Shown here: positions 12,741 through 24,400 of the stretch, in pieces | How the letters are laid out: each line of letters starts with the position of its first letter | Numbering within the stretch: position 1 is the stretch's first letter | NCBI GenBank assembly: GCA_022605955.1 | Contig: JAKCOZ010000001.1 | Coordinates: forward strand, 71,244,520 to 71,308,519 | Length of the DNA stretch: 64,000 nt | Source: Rallus limicola | Taxonomy: Eukaryota; Chordata; Aves; Gruiformes; Rallidae | Direction of reading: 5' to 3' | The notes under the pieces: generated by a model | What the model was told of the DNA's origin: nothing | Databases searched by the model: none | The model's input: the letters and a program-made list of their open reading frames with translations, nothing else | Translations under genes and position numbers: made by a program

Positions 12741-15700
12741 TATTTTCTCCCCCAAGCTATATCGGGGAGGAAAAAAGCCATGCAAACAGCCAACCGCATT
12801 CCTAATGAGATATAATACTCAGAAAGTGGGACATCTTAAAACAGACTGGACAATCTTTTTCCAGCTCACAAGGATTATTCCAAATACATAAACCTCACAA
12901 GGTTATAAATGCAAGAAAAGAATCATATAATTTGCCCAAGTTTCTGCAGACAAAAATAAGCTTGCCTAAATAGACAGAGAAAATGGACACTCAATCTTGA
13001 AGAGAATAAAAACAATTTACCAAAGTAGTAAGGGAAGAAATTAAATTAATTAGATTCAAAAGCTTTGGGGGGCAGGGGGACGGTGTGTAGAATTTATGTT
13101 TTCTGAACATAAAGTGACTGTCAGGCCTGGGAAAGTCAATTAAAGAAAAAGAACCGGAAAGGAGGGAGGCAGGGAAATGCAGCAACAGAGGGGTCACATG
13201 CTAGATAAACAGGGCAGTATGCTAACTATTTACAGATAAATACAACTCCCTCTCTTGCTGCAGAGATTTATGTATGTTAGAGAGCCAGTACTCTGTGTGA
13301 CCATAATGTTAAGTTACACTAACGTTCTCCAAACCACATCACAAAAAAAAGTGAAGAGCAGAAGCATACTAACATGCTGCTTTGTGCAAGCAGCAGTACT
13401 GACTGAGAAGAAAGGAAGGCACAACCAACCAGAAAAATCCTCTCCTTCCATCCCCACCACCGCCTGCCAGGGTGGCAACTCCCCTTCTCCATCCTCTCCA
13501 GCCTGAAGATCATTGCTCAGCTGGCAGGCTTATGTGGGACAGGAGATGTTGTTCACACAAGACAAATACTAGTAAAATAAAAAAATCTGTGGTTTTAACT
13601 TACTGAACCCAGCAGTGAGTCAAGTCAAAACTGGCATTTCATCAGCATCCCTGTGTCATTTAATGACCCAATACGGCTCTGACAACGCACTGAGTAATGG
13701 CAGGAGGATGCCTGGACAAGGGGGAGGCACTGCATTTCCTACAAATGAGGAATTTTACCTCGTGCTGGACCCTTTGCTGTGCAGCAGTCTGGAGCAACAA
13801 GTCAAGAGGAGGCAATACCCCTGTCCTACACACCTTGAAGCTGCAGCAGCCTGAGCTGTGCCATGCCCTACACCTGCCCCATGCCTGCCTCAGTATGCCC
13901 ACCACAGCCCCACAGCTCCAGCAGCCGGGCAGGAACAGGACTGGGGACCCCCCCATTCCCCAACCACAGGCAGTGTTACACCTCCCATAAACATGCAGAG
14001 CAGCCACAGGCTCTGGGGAAATGTTTGAAATTACTACTATTTTAAGCACATTTCAATTCAGCACAACTATTAAAAGCCCAAGAAAAGCTGCGTGTGGGCC
14101 AGACCCTGCAGGACAAGGCAGCAAGGGCTAATAAACAAAATAAGGGGATGTGTACAGAAGTACCCGTGCTCTTCTTTGCCTCCCATATTAAATGGAGGGG
14201 GGAAAACCCCCACAAACCCAACCAACCAAGCCAGCAAACACTAATTTTTGCCTTTTGCACAGGGGCACTGTAACGGGGCAGACTGGGCATGTGTTATTTC
14301 AGAGTCTTCTGTGCATGCTTTGTCTCAGTTTTGGACAGCAGACAACCTGCCGCCACTGAACACACACTTTAACTCAAAGCAGTCCCCAAAAGCTAGGGGA
14401 GCATGGTGAAGACATACCTGTAAACCTGCCCAGATTTTTGCTACAAAAGATCAGGAGTTACAGTAAGTACAACTGAATCTGGCTGCACAGACATAGCCAG
14501 GTTTCTGTGTCTTCATGGCACTCCACTAAAGCTTCTCTCTGCTAAGGCACATTTTAAAAGCCTTATTTAGCTTTTCTGGATGATTTATGCACACTGCCTT
14601 ACCATGGGCCACAGTTGGACTGTCAGCACCACGTTTAACAGAGTGCTTGCTAGGGAGGGAACAACGGGATGGAATGGGAATCCATGCCTCTGCCATGGCT
14701 AAACAAAGGCAGCATGCAGGGGCACTGAAACTTCACTTGAAACACATCAGCGTACTCTGTGTGGTGAGATCAGAGCTCCGACGTCCAGGCTGAACTTGGG
14801 GCAACATGACAAGAAAGCCCATGCTCCTCTCCCTGGCTGGGAGAAGCAGACAGCAGCCTGAAACACGGCCTGCTGCTCCTGTTGCTGCTGAGTCAGGCAT
14901 GGGAATTTCTTGCCACCTTGTTAGGAGAGACTCTTATTTTTCTGTTAAATGGTGAAAGCAAGCAGCAGCCAGAGAAACCTGCTCCAGCCTTATGGACTCA
15001 TTGCTGAGGGCAACGGGTCTGACATGAAGCAGAAACACACCAGTACTGGAGCTACAGGAATGGAGAAAGGAGGACTGCACACCTGTGACTAACAGTCTAA
15101 GATGGGCATTGCCACACACTCCTTCTGAGGAGCAACAGCACAGGTGGCAGAGAAAAAGCAGATTTAGGTCCCAAAACTTCTGGTGCTCCTCAGGAGAGAA
15201 AACCAACACAGCATCTGGAGAGCAAAGAGGTAGAGACTTCCAGTCAAGTCAAGACATTTTTTGCACAATGATGCCGGCATATTGAAAGCCTCCAAACACA
15301 CATCCAGCAGAACACGGCTGCCAGCCAACAATGGACTTTTAACAATGTTTTTACAGCCACAACTGACTCAGATCCAGCTGGAGTGCAGGAACAGTTGGAG
15401 TGTAATCCCAGCAACTCTAATAAGCAGCAATAAAAATGAAAAAATGTGACCAGAATGGAAGACAATAGGTGATAACTGCTCCTGGAACCAGCAGACCTCT
15501 GATTAAAAGAAACCAGGAAATAGAAGCATTTGTTACTGGAGTGTCAGGGTTCCTGACAAAGAAGGAGCAACATCCACTTCTTTCCAGGTCCAGTGCAAAA
15601 CCTCAGGCAGCTTATGAATCCCAGAGAGAGCTCTCAAGCATTGATTTAGTGAGGGAAGAGTCGGAGATCCAAGAAGAGGTGCTCCATAGGCTATGGAGAG

Positions 15701-17792
15701 GGAAAGGGAGTAAAAGAAAGGAAACAACATTTCAAATGAGACACCAGTCCTTGGATACTGTGGGCCTGCAGCAAGGCCTAGGATGCAGGAGGTGCTTGCT
15801 GCCCTTTCCAAAGTCTAATGACTGTTATGAAACCTGTGGGTGTAAGGCAAGCGACCCCTTGGGTCAGAGGGCTCTTAAAAATTGTGAGGAACAGCAGCCA
15901 CTTCATGCCCTATCAGCTGGCCCTGGAACAGTGCAAGTAATTTCAGGGCCTGCAGGGCAACAGGAGGGAGATCCTGCCCATCTGCCAAGGAAAGCACGGA
16001 CTGAAAGGCAGCAAGTCCCAGATGGAGCAGGGAGACAGAAATCGAGAAGATGCCTAGTCCAGCTGTGGGACAGCAGCAGACAGTTGTGACATAGATAGAC
16101 TTTCAGGGGTCCCGGACAGGTGAACATGTGACCAGATGTGCCTTATGGATGCACCACAGGAAAGGAAGTCTTATGCTTGCTTCACTGGTGGGCTCACACG
16201 CAACACCTCAGAGAGGACAGTACAAATATCACATTCCTCATCCAGCGAAAAGCTAAGGATGAGCGGTTCAGAGCCAACAGCAGCTGAAGGGCAGCAAGCC
16301 AAGACGGAGACAGAGGATGGAGATCACTAGTAGATGCCAATGTTTGTACGAGTATGAGAGTGTGTGCAGCAACATGAGTCAGGAGGACAGACCCAGCAAG
16401 CAGCTGGGACCTCAGCCACGGCATTATGGGGTGAGCACATCCCAGCCGCAGGGTGCGTGGCTCAAGTGCAGACACAGAAATTCGACCCAGCTCTCCCGCT
16501 GGAATTTAAGATGCTAAATCATGCTAGATCATACCACAATATCCAAAACAAAGTAGGTGAGGCATAAAGGTTCCCGAGACTGCCAGCTCTGACATGCACT
16601 AGGCTACTTAGATCAAATCAGTCTAGACTGAATGCAAAATGCTGCTCCTTGAAGTCAACTAAACTGAGCCATTTCCAAGGGGTAATGGAACAGATAGGTT
16701 ATTTTGCCGAATGTGTTTTCACATAAACTTGCCCCAGTAATCTGAAAGCTCTTGGCAGTTTCCCTGCACACTGCCATAGACCTGCCAAGTCAGATTAACT
16801 GCATAGACAGATCGCAGCTGCATCACGCAGGCACAGCAAGCGGGCCTCGTATCAGAGCGCTGGCACTGCTCGAGCCCATTGTATGCACAAAACAATTCCA
16901 GTGGTCATTTCAGTTTTATTTCTTGGATAATCAAAATATTCTCCATTACACTGCTACAGTCCCTATGTTAACTTTAAAGCCACTGTCCTTAAAATGTGGA
17001 AAGCCTCCTTGAATCTAAACAGTGGTTCAGAATGTGTTAAGTGATAGGTATCCTTCAAAACACTTAATAAATGTATGTCTACAAAGCAAAAGCAGTGTAA
17101 CATCTTTCTACGACTCCTGCTGGAAGCTATATGCAGTATAATTTTAATGGCATTTGAAATAAAAGCTAAAGGAGCTGTTGTGTAAGGTATCAAGAAGAAA
17201 CCCGCAGATCTGTGGATGTTAGACATCAGCAACACGGTGGGTTAGATTACTCACCCAGAGGAGCAGACTTAATGCTGATCTCCACTGTCACTCTTGAGCA
17301 AGTACCACTGATCCATATAAACTTCTGACACTGAAGAGAGAGAAATAAAGAACTTAATTAATCACTGTGAAGTCTGAGGCGACTTAACAGTGCCATCTTA
17401 GAAAAGTTTATCGTCAAGTGACACAGGATACAGGAAGCACAGTGGATGACATACATAATAGCATTAAATAAAGCCATTACCAGGAGATTAAAGGATGACA
17501 ACTGATGTAAAGAGGGAAAATGAGCTTGTTTATTCCAAATAATTCCAAGCAACCTTATTTCTCAGCATTTCTACATTACATGGTTGGTCTATGCCTGCCC
17601 TCCACCTTGTTTAATAAAAACAAAAGGTAGTGAATAATGCCTTGCAACACTTCCATCTCACTACTGCAACCTCCAAAAAATCCCAACCAAGCATCTCATG
17701 GATTGAACAATAACAGATCAGTGCAAGAAGTGAAGCCAGTGGAAGTCAGAGCAGCCCAAAGCACTGAACCCACCCAACTGCTATTCCTGAGT

Positions 17793-17851
17793 CTCTCTAC
17801 TATAACTATTTAGGGAAATCAAAGATGTTCTCTGACAGAAAGTTTTAGTCA
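17793..17851 (+). repeat. Unassigned dispersed repeat, copy 1
   Basis: About 59 bases sharing CTCTCTACTAT, AAATCAAAGATGTTCT and TGACAGAAAGTTT with a second copy at 19,425-19,495. I do not recognise the family. The matching blocks occur in the same order and orientation, so this is a duplicated or dispersed unit rather than chance. Confidence 0.65.
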
Positions 17852-18438
17852 CAGATACTCCCATCTACAGATTGTGGTCAAAAAAAGAACTCTTTGGTGT
17901 GGGAAGCTTGACAGAACTGTACCAGGAGAAGGTTCTAGGTAAATTTTGATTCTGAAACACAAAAGGGAAGTTTGGGGAATAAAACCAGTAACAAAAAAAA
18001 TCCAAATTTGGGAAGTTAGATAAACTCCCATTAGAAGAGCTGCAGGAACCAGTAACTCGTAGATGAATGCTCAGTGAAATACAGCTGGTAGAAAGATATA
18101 AACAATCAGGGTCACTCCTATGTACCCTCAGATGGGACACTGCACCATCACACCATGATGTTGCTCTGTCCACAAAAATCATGCCAAAGAGCAAGAACAA
18201 ATCTTGCCAAACTGAGGAAAGTTTAAGACAAGCAAGCAACATGACCAGAACACAAAGAATCAGCTAAAAATAAAAAAAACTTAAAAGGTAGGGCTAAAGA
18301 GACACTGACTAACTAGTCTTTGACTTGGGGCAACAAAGATGAACACAAGGAGTAAACTAGAACAGAGGGAAGTCAGACTCTGTATGGCTGGGAGATGAGC
18401 ATGTGCGTGCACACACACACCCACCCCACATACCCCCC

Positions 18439-18528
18439 AGAAAAAAAGAGGAAAAAAGGGGGAAGAAAAGAAGGAAAAATAAAGGATGAAAAAAAAAAAG
18501 GAAAGTAAAAGAGAAAAAAAAAGATAAG
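18439..18528 (+). repeat. Polypurine tract next to a CA run
   Basis: About 90 bases are A and G with only four pyrimidine interruptions (18,480, 18,487, 18,506 and 18,525). The tract directly follows a short CA repeat (18,409-18,421) and a C-rich spacer. Purine/pyrimidine strand asymmetry of this kind can adopt triplex (H-DNA) structure. On the minus strand it reads as a long polypyrimidine tract. Confidence 0.75.
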
Positions 18529-19424
18529 CATTTTCAGGCCTAGATACTAAAAAGCTGTAATGGATGGTCTCAGGGCACACAACTGATTGGGTGCTCATTA
18601 CTTCTCAGAGCAGGTTTTTTAGACTTCGCTTAATAAAAACACCCAGGAAAAAAAATTACACAGAACACAAAATGCCTGGGACATATGAGTCTGTGCAAGC
18701 AGACTCCATCACAGGACTGGGGCTGCAGGCTATTGCAACAGAATAATTATGTACTGAGCACTGTGCAACACAGGAAAAAAAAACCCCATCTGTCAGATGG
18801 AAAAAGAGACAAAACGTGGAAGGCGGGGAAAAAAAATAATATTTGAGGTTTCTATAAAGGGTACTGCAGCACGTCACATATGAAACTACAAAACCAGGGG
18901 AAAAAAGTTACTTAACAGTGTTATTTTAAGTCTGCCAAAAGTAATAGCAAGGGCTGAAATGGAAAACCTATAATTAGACAGAGCTTCTCCCTTTCATTAC
19001 AAATCTTTGACTCCAGCTGAGCCAGGCGAGGGTCACAAATTGATGGATCTTTGGGATTCCCACTGCCGGGGCTGCCAGGACCCACAGGCAGCAGTCAGGC
19101 AGAGAGGAAGTATGGAGCCTAGCAGCTGTGGGGTTTTGACGCTGCTGTTGCAGCTGGTCTGCCCCTCCTGACACCCATTTCAGAGGCAGTCAATGGTCCT
19201 GCCACAATTTCCTCATCGTCTTCCCCACTGCAGAAAGCATTTCCGATGCAGGAAAGTTCCAGCAGCTTTTCAGAATGAAGCTCCCTCCTGGCCCTGCCAG
19301 GTCTGTCTCCCTCCATCAACACCGTCTTTAAAGATAGGAGAGTCACGCTTCCCATGAATGCCCATCACTGTCCCATTTGCTCTCCCCAGCATGGGGTGTG
19401 GCAGCACCACAGCTATCCCCAAAC

Positions 19425-19495
19425 CTCTCTACTATGACTGTGTTGGTAAATCAAAGATGTTCTTTGTTACTGTGGTTTGACAGAAAGTTTAGTCA
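19425..19495 (+). repeat. Unassigned dispersed repeat, copy 2
   Basis: Second copy of the segment at 17,793-17,851. It carries about 12-13 additional bases (around 19,464-19,477) between GATGTTCT and TGACAGAAAG, plus scattered substitutions, so the copies are old or belong to different subfamilies. Similarity fades beyond both ends. Confidence 0.65.
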
Positions 19496-21392
19496 TTTCC
19501 TTCTCAGCGGAGTCAGAGTTATGCATACGCAGCCCACACCTCGCACAGGCCGTACGGCTGCTCACTAGGAACACTTGGGTGCATTTATCAACAGCAAACT
19601 GCCTTAGACTTTACCTTGTGAACTGTCACCACAAGGACAAAAGCTGCGAGGGAAGCGGCCCGCCATTTCCTGTCCCCCCTGCTTCCTTCCTTCCCCAAGC
19701 TCAATGCAAGTTTTACTAATGAACTTCCCCAGGAATCCCAGACTCTCTCTAGTCCTACAGAAAAGAAAAGCTCTCTCCCACTGCTTTCAAAAGTAATTCC
19801 TATCTAGCTGGCTGTGATGTTCACCCCAGTATTTCTCCTGGCTGATCAGGGCACAGGACACAAGAGATCCAAATGGCTTTTTACCCTGTGACCTGTATAA
19901 GGATGCCAGAAAAGCTGGCAGCCCCATGGGAAGTCTGGAGCTCCAGGACAGTGGGTGAAAACTTGGACTTTCTGGACTTCTGGGAAAGGGTGGAGTTTTT
20001 CTGGTTTAGCTGGAAGGGTCAATTACCCCGGAATGGTATCAGAGGGGAATAGCTGCTCTTGCATCACACATGATAAATGTAGCATGAAGCCCCGATCAGA
20101 GGGCACATGGGCGTCCAGGCATCTCGGGCACTGGAGTTCTCCAGCTTCAACACCAGGAACTAAGGTATCCACCAAGTTCAACCTAAGTTCAACTTCAGAA
20201 TCAAAAAATCAGCCTCCTAGAAAACCACACTCATAACCAAGAGCCGGCTTTTAGGAATTAATATTTAAGATGCACAGGACTAGGCAAAGCAGGTGAGATA
20301 AAAATTAATTAGGTTTCTGATTTCAAACAGAGAACTTCAGGGAACATAGATGGCCTGGAAGAATCTTTCTAAGGCAAAGACAAAACAAATGAGAGGCGCA
20401 CACTGTGAAATTTTTTGTTGTTTTCATCCTAAAATCTCTGTAAGAGAACACAAATCCTAATCCTAGAGTCTTGCATGCTAGGCAATAACATTCTACATCG
20501 CCAATTGAAGGTTTTGTACAACAGCCACCATCTCTTTTTCAAGTTGCATGACTGCACACAATTACCCCCTGTATGAATTTAAACAGGGCACAACCCTATG
20601 CCTAAAGACCTGAAAAAGTCACATGTTGCACTGCATTTGTGGGCATGACTTATGAAAGCTGCAGCACTGTTTCTTTGCTTTGTGACTCCTGGAAGCTTTG
20701 CTTCAGGAACATTTTTGGACAAATGCAAGAATACTGCAAGCAAATGATCTGGTTTATGTCTGCTCTTTACTAGATAAAAATAAAGATCTGCTTTGCCTAA
20801 TCATTTCTGATCAGGAAAAGAAGGGCTTTGAGCTACAAGATCTGAGAGCGCCCTCAATCTCTACTAGAAGCTGGAAAAAATTACTCCGTAACATGGGACC
20901 CAAGCAGTCACAGCCCAGTTCAAATTATTCCTCCTTCCCACACACTTGCTTCATGTTTGTGTGCTTGTGTTTCAATTAAAAAGCTACTACGACATTCTTC
21001 CCGCATTTTTAAAAGAAAATGGGGCGATACATTCCACAGGCAACAGGCCTCAGGGCAGTTTGTGTTTACGTGTCTCTCACCACCCCCCCAACCCCAAGGC
21101 ACCCCACAAGCCACGCACAAGCTTCCTGCACACACACACACCCAACTCATGAAGGCCATTCCATGAAGGCCAGCCCTGCTCAATTACCAGGTTTTGTAAT
21201 TGGACCATTTACATTTGGAGGACATTGTCAGACTGGTGGGCAAGTTATCCAGGCAATTGACTTGGGATTTTCAGCCCCAAGAAATTGCATGGGAAGGAGA
21301 GATCTAGGTGGAAGAGTTGTGGCTGCTGAGGACTGCATCAGCCAGGCAGCAAAGCTCGGCCTACTGCAGTGGACAGCACAACAGTTTTCCAG

Positions 21393-21468
21393 GCAGGGAG
21401 TGAGTGTTTCTTGAAATCCACGGTGATGGTTCAAACACCGTGGATTTCAAGAAACACTCACTCCCTGC
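21393..21468. repeat. Perfect 33-bp inverted repeat with 10-nt loop
   Basis: The left arm is 21,393-21,425 (starting GCAGGGAGTGAG, ending ATCCACGGTG). The right arm, 21,436-21,468, is its exact reverse complement. The loop is ten bases, 21,426-21,435. Pairing stops abruptly at both ends. Transcribed from either strand it would form an uninterrupted 33-bp hairpin. It is not part of a transposon I recognise. Confidence 0.95.
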
Positions 21469-24400
21469 TCCATCCTATGATGGAAGCAGATGCTGTCTGT
21501 AACACTGACAGCTTGAAGCAGGCATGGTTGCCTCTCCAGAAAACATCTGACAACAGGCGGTGCTTCCACGGCAGTTGGCAGCTCTGTGCATATCCTGCCC
21601 TCTCATCCCTTCAGAGTAGGGTTGCAAAAGCCTCTGCTTTCTCAAGGTAGGACCACTTCTGACAGGCACCCCATTTCCACAGCTTGGCTGCCAAGGAGAA
21701 GAGGTGGCAAGGAACCTCCTTTGCCAAGAAGCCTCCTCTGTCTATCCCTTGTCTGCCACACACACTACTTGGGCCAACACAATGCGAGCGAGCACTCAGC
21801 TTCTTCCAGTCACCCTTCAAGCACGGTCAGGACGCCTCTTCCTGAAAGCCCAGCCACACTTGCAGGAACTGGGCCAAGCCATGGCTCCACACAAGTGTAT
21901 GTGGCGGCTCCCACACAGACACAGCTCCTTCTTGTGGAGGTAGGCACAGGTGGCTCTGCAATCCTGGTATACCGCTTCCCCCAGATGTATATGTAACAGT
22001 TGCTTTTGCAGACCTTGGCCATACACTTTCACCCTTCCCAAGGGTAACACCTAGTTTATGCTGGGCAGCACAAACCATTGTCTTTTAATATATATATATT
22101 TTAAAGCCTACATCAAGAAGCGTATTCGATTCCTGTGTACTCTGCCTTTAGTCTGTCTTAATAGATGGTTTTCTTTTTTACATTTTTTCCTCTTTAAAGA
22201 ATGATTAATAGCTACTAGATAAAACTTGACTCAAAAAGCAATGAAGGAAAATGTAATAACGTATACTTCCAAGGAAGTCACCAATGCAGGCTGATCATGT
22301 CAGGCTATCTTACCTTAAAAATGTGGGCAGAGGATTTAAAGCCGAGAAGCAAAGTAGAAACACCCAATGGTCTGAATGAGTGGGGAGCTAATGGTTTTCC
22401 ATGGAAAAAGTCATTGATGCATGTCTTTTACTTTGATATGCTAGCAGTGCAATTTTGTTAGAGGCCTTTGGGCAAAGGCTGGTTTGAACCTGAATGGAAG
22501 TAATCAGGGTTACAGCTTGAATGATTTCCTCGTGTTTTGTTTGTATACATCACCTACCCACACCAAGCATCACCCACCACCACAGTCTCTCTCACAGCTA
22601 AATCACCTGTCCACAGACATACTTTTCAGCTGCAACGGGCCATGTAACCCAGCTCTTTTTTATGAAGGGTCAGGCTGGCTGCACTTAGGCAAACAGGTAA
22701 AACACAGGTGCTCCAGCCCTTATCTTTATTTGTGGTTTCTAGAAGGCCACACACACCTTCTGACGCAGACAATCCACACGGCACCCACATTAGCAAACCA
22801 ATCTGGTTTTGGACACTACTGCATCCACAGCTGAAACCCAAACCAGTACTTGTTCATCCTGCAGTGCCAGCCTTGAGCTTAAGAACCAAATTCTGATCCA
22901 AAACCAGGGGTCTGGCACACACAGAAACCCAAAGTGAAAGCTCAAGGGACCAGTGCAACACTAACCACATCATTAACTCCAGTGAGCCAAGCAACTGGTA
23001 TCTCGTAACACTTTCTACTAGAAAATTGTGTATACGAATGATATATAAACACAAATGTCACTGAGTCAACATACGAGCACTGGAGGATACAGACAACATA
23101 GCCAATTGCCACAACAAAGAATCACCTTCTGGAAACATAATTAAATATTATAAATAATCTCCTCAGAGAAGGGTAACACCAGTCAGAACATTTAATTAAG
23201 TACTTGTAAGATCAGTAGCGAGAATGCACTGCAGAAGGCTTCAATAAAAGCTTTCAAATCGCTAACTTACCAGATTTTAAGTAAAATTAGACATGATTTA
23301 TGCAAGGAAAAAATGTATGACTAATTTATGACTAATCTTCTATTAATCACTGACTGTCTCCATCTATGAATTGGAGTGCTACTCCATGCAGTTTTTGACA
23401 GCTAGTGGGGTTCTTTTGTTCTACAAGCCAAAGCAACAGGTTATGTGCCTTTTACATGTGTAAGTAGTAGTTGATGTGCAAGTGTAGTTGATGGAACACG
23501 TAGAAGTGACTGGAAAACATGGAAGATTATTTTATGAACTTAACTGAAGTCCTCATGCCCTCAGCACCCACATCATGGAAGCTGTGTGGTAAGAAGCTTG
23601 CGCAATCAGATACAAGAGAATTCAATCTCCTGTATGACATTTTCCATAGGGCAAATTTGGTACCACCATAGTACTAGTCTCGTCAGTTATTCTGCCTCTT
23701 TCACAGTTACGTCAAATTTGCTGACACTAAGATGACTCAAGCCACTGATGTTGTTATTCACATGGCAAACTGGAGCGCACAGAGTGGACAGCCATCTTCA
23801 GACATCACTTCTGTCCCTGTGCAAACACCAAAAAGTAGTTGGTGTCTCAAGCAGCTCTGGTTCTGTAAGCCAAGAGGCTGCAAGAGTTTTGTTAGAGTAG
23901 ACTGCTTTTTTAGGGCACGATGATCACAACGGGCTGTAACACTGCTACCATTAAACTAACACAAACAGGTTACCAAAGTGTTTTCTCTCTCACAGGCACC
24001 AGGGTGGTCTCACTCTCCTACATGTGCAAAAGAGCTAAGAGCCTCCATGTACCTCTTGGTTGGAGATTTAAGGGACACCTTCAGCTCTGGCATGCTCCAG
24101 CAAATGCAAAAGGCATTGCTCTATCAGCGCTATTCATCATCTTATTCTGATTGGTGTTGCCACATGCTGGTTTCTGCCTTCCTCCCCTACTCTTCTAGAC
24201 ATAAGCTCAAGATATTCCTTAACAGAAAGGGTTTGGGCTCACATAGAAGGTTTACCATGGAGTTTTGAAGATGCCCACTCTTAATTGCACTGAATTGTTA
24301 TGGGCATCCTTCACACTGTTCAGTCACAGCCATGCTTTGCCATTCTTAGAAGGAACTTAAATAGCTCCAACGCCACAAACTGTTACACAGTCCTATTGAG

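Noticed and set aside
15469..16089. 206-codon open frame on the + strand
   Set aside because: No domain or family resemblance and no supporting splice sites. About one frame of this length is expected by chance in 64 kb read in six frames.
18750..18830. Possible second MIR-like core (CCCCATCTGTCAGATGG)
   Set aside because: Only a short match with none of the other MIR blocks in order.
21426..21440. GGTTCAAAC resembling a tRNA B box
   Set aside because: It lies in the hairpin loop and arm. No A box or cloverleaf can be formed around it.
23260..23290. Strong minus-strand donor-like site CTG|GTAAGT
   Set aside because: The sequence upstream on that strand is AT-rich with no open frame or acceptor, so no exon can be supported.
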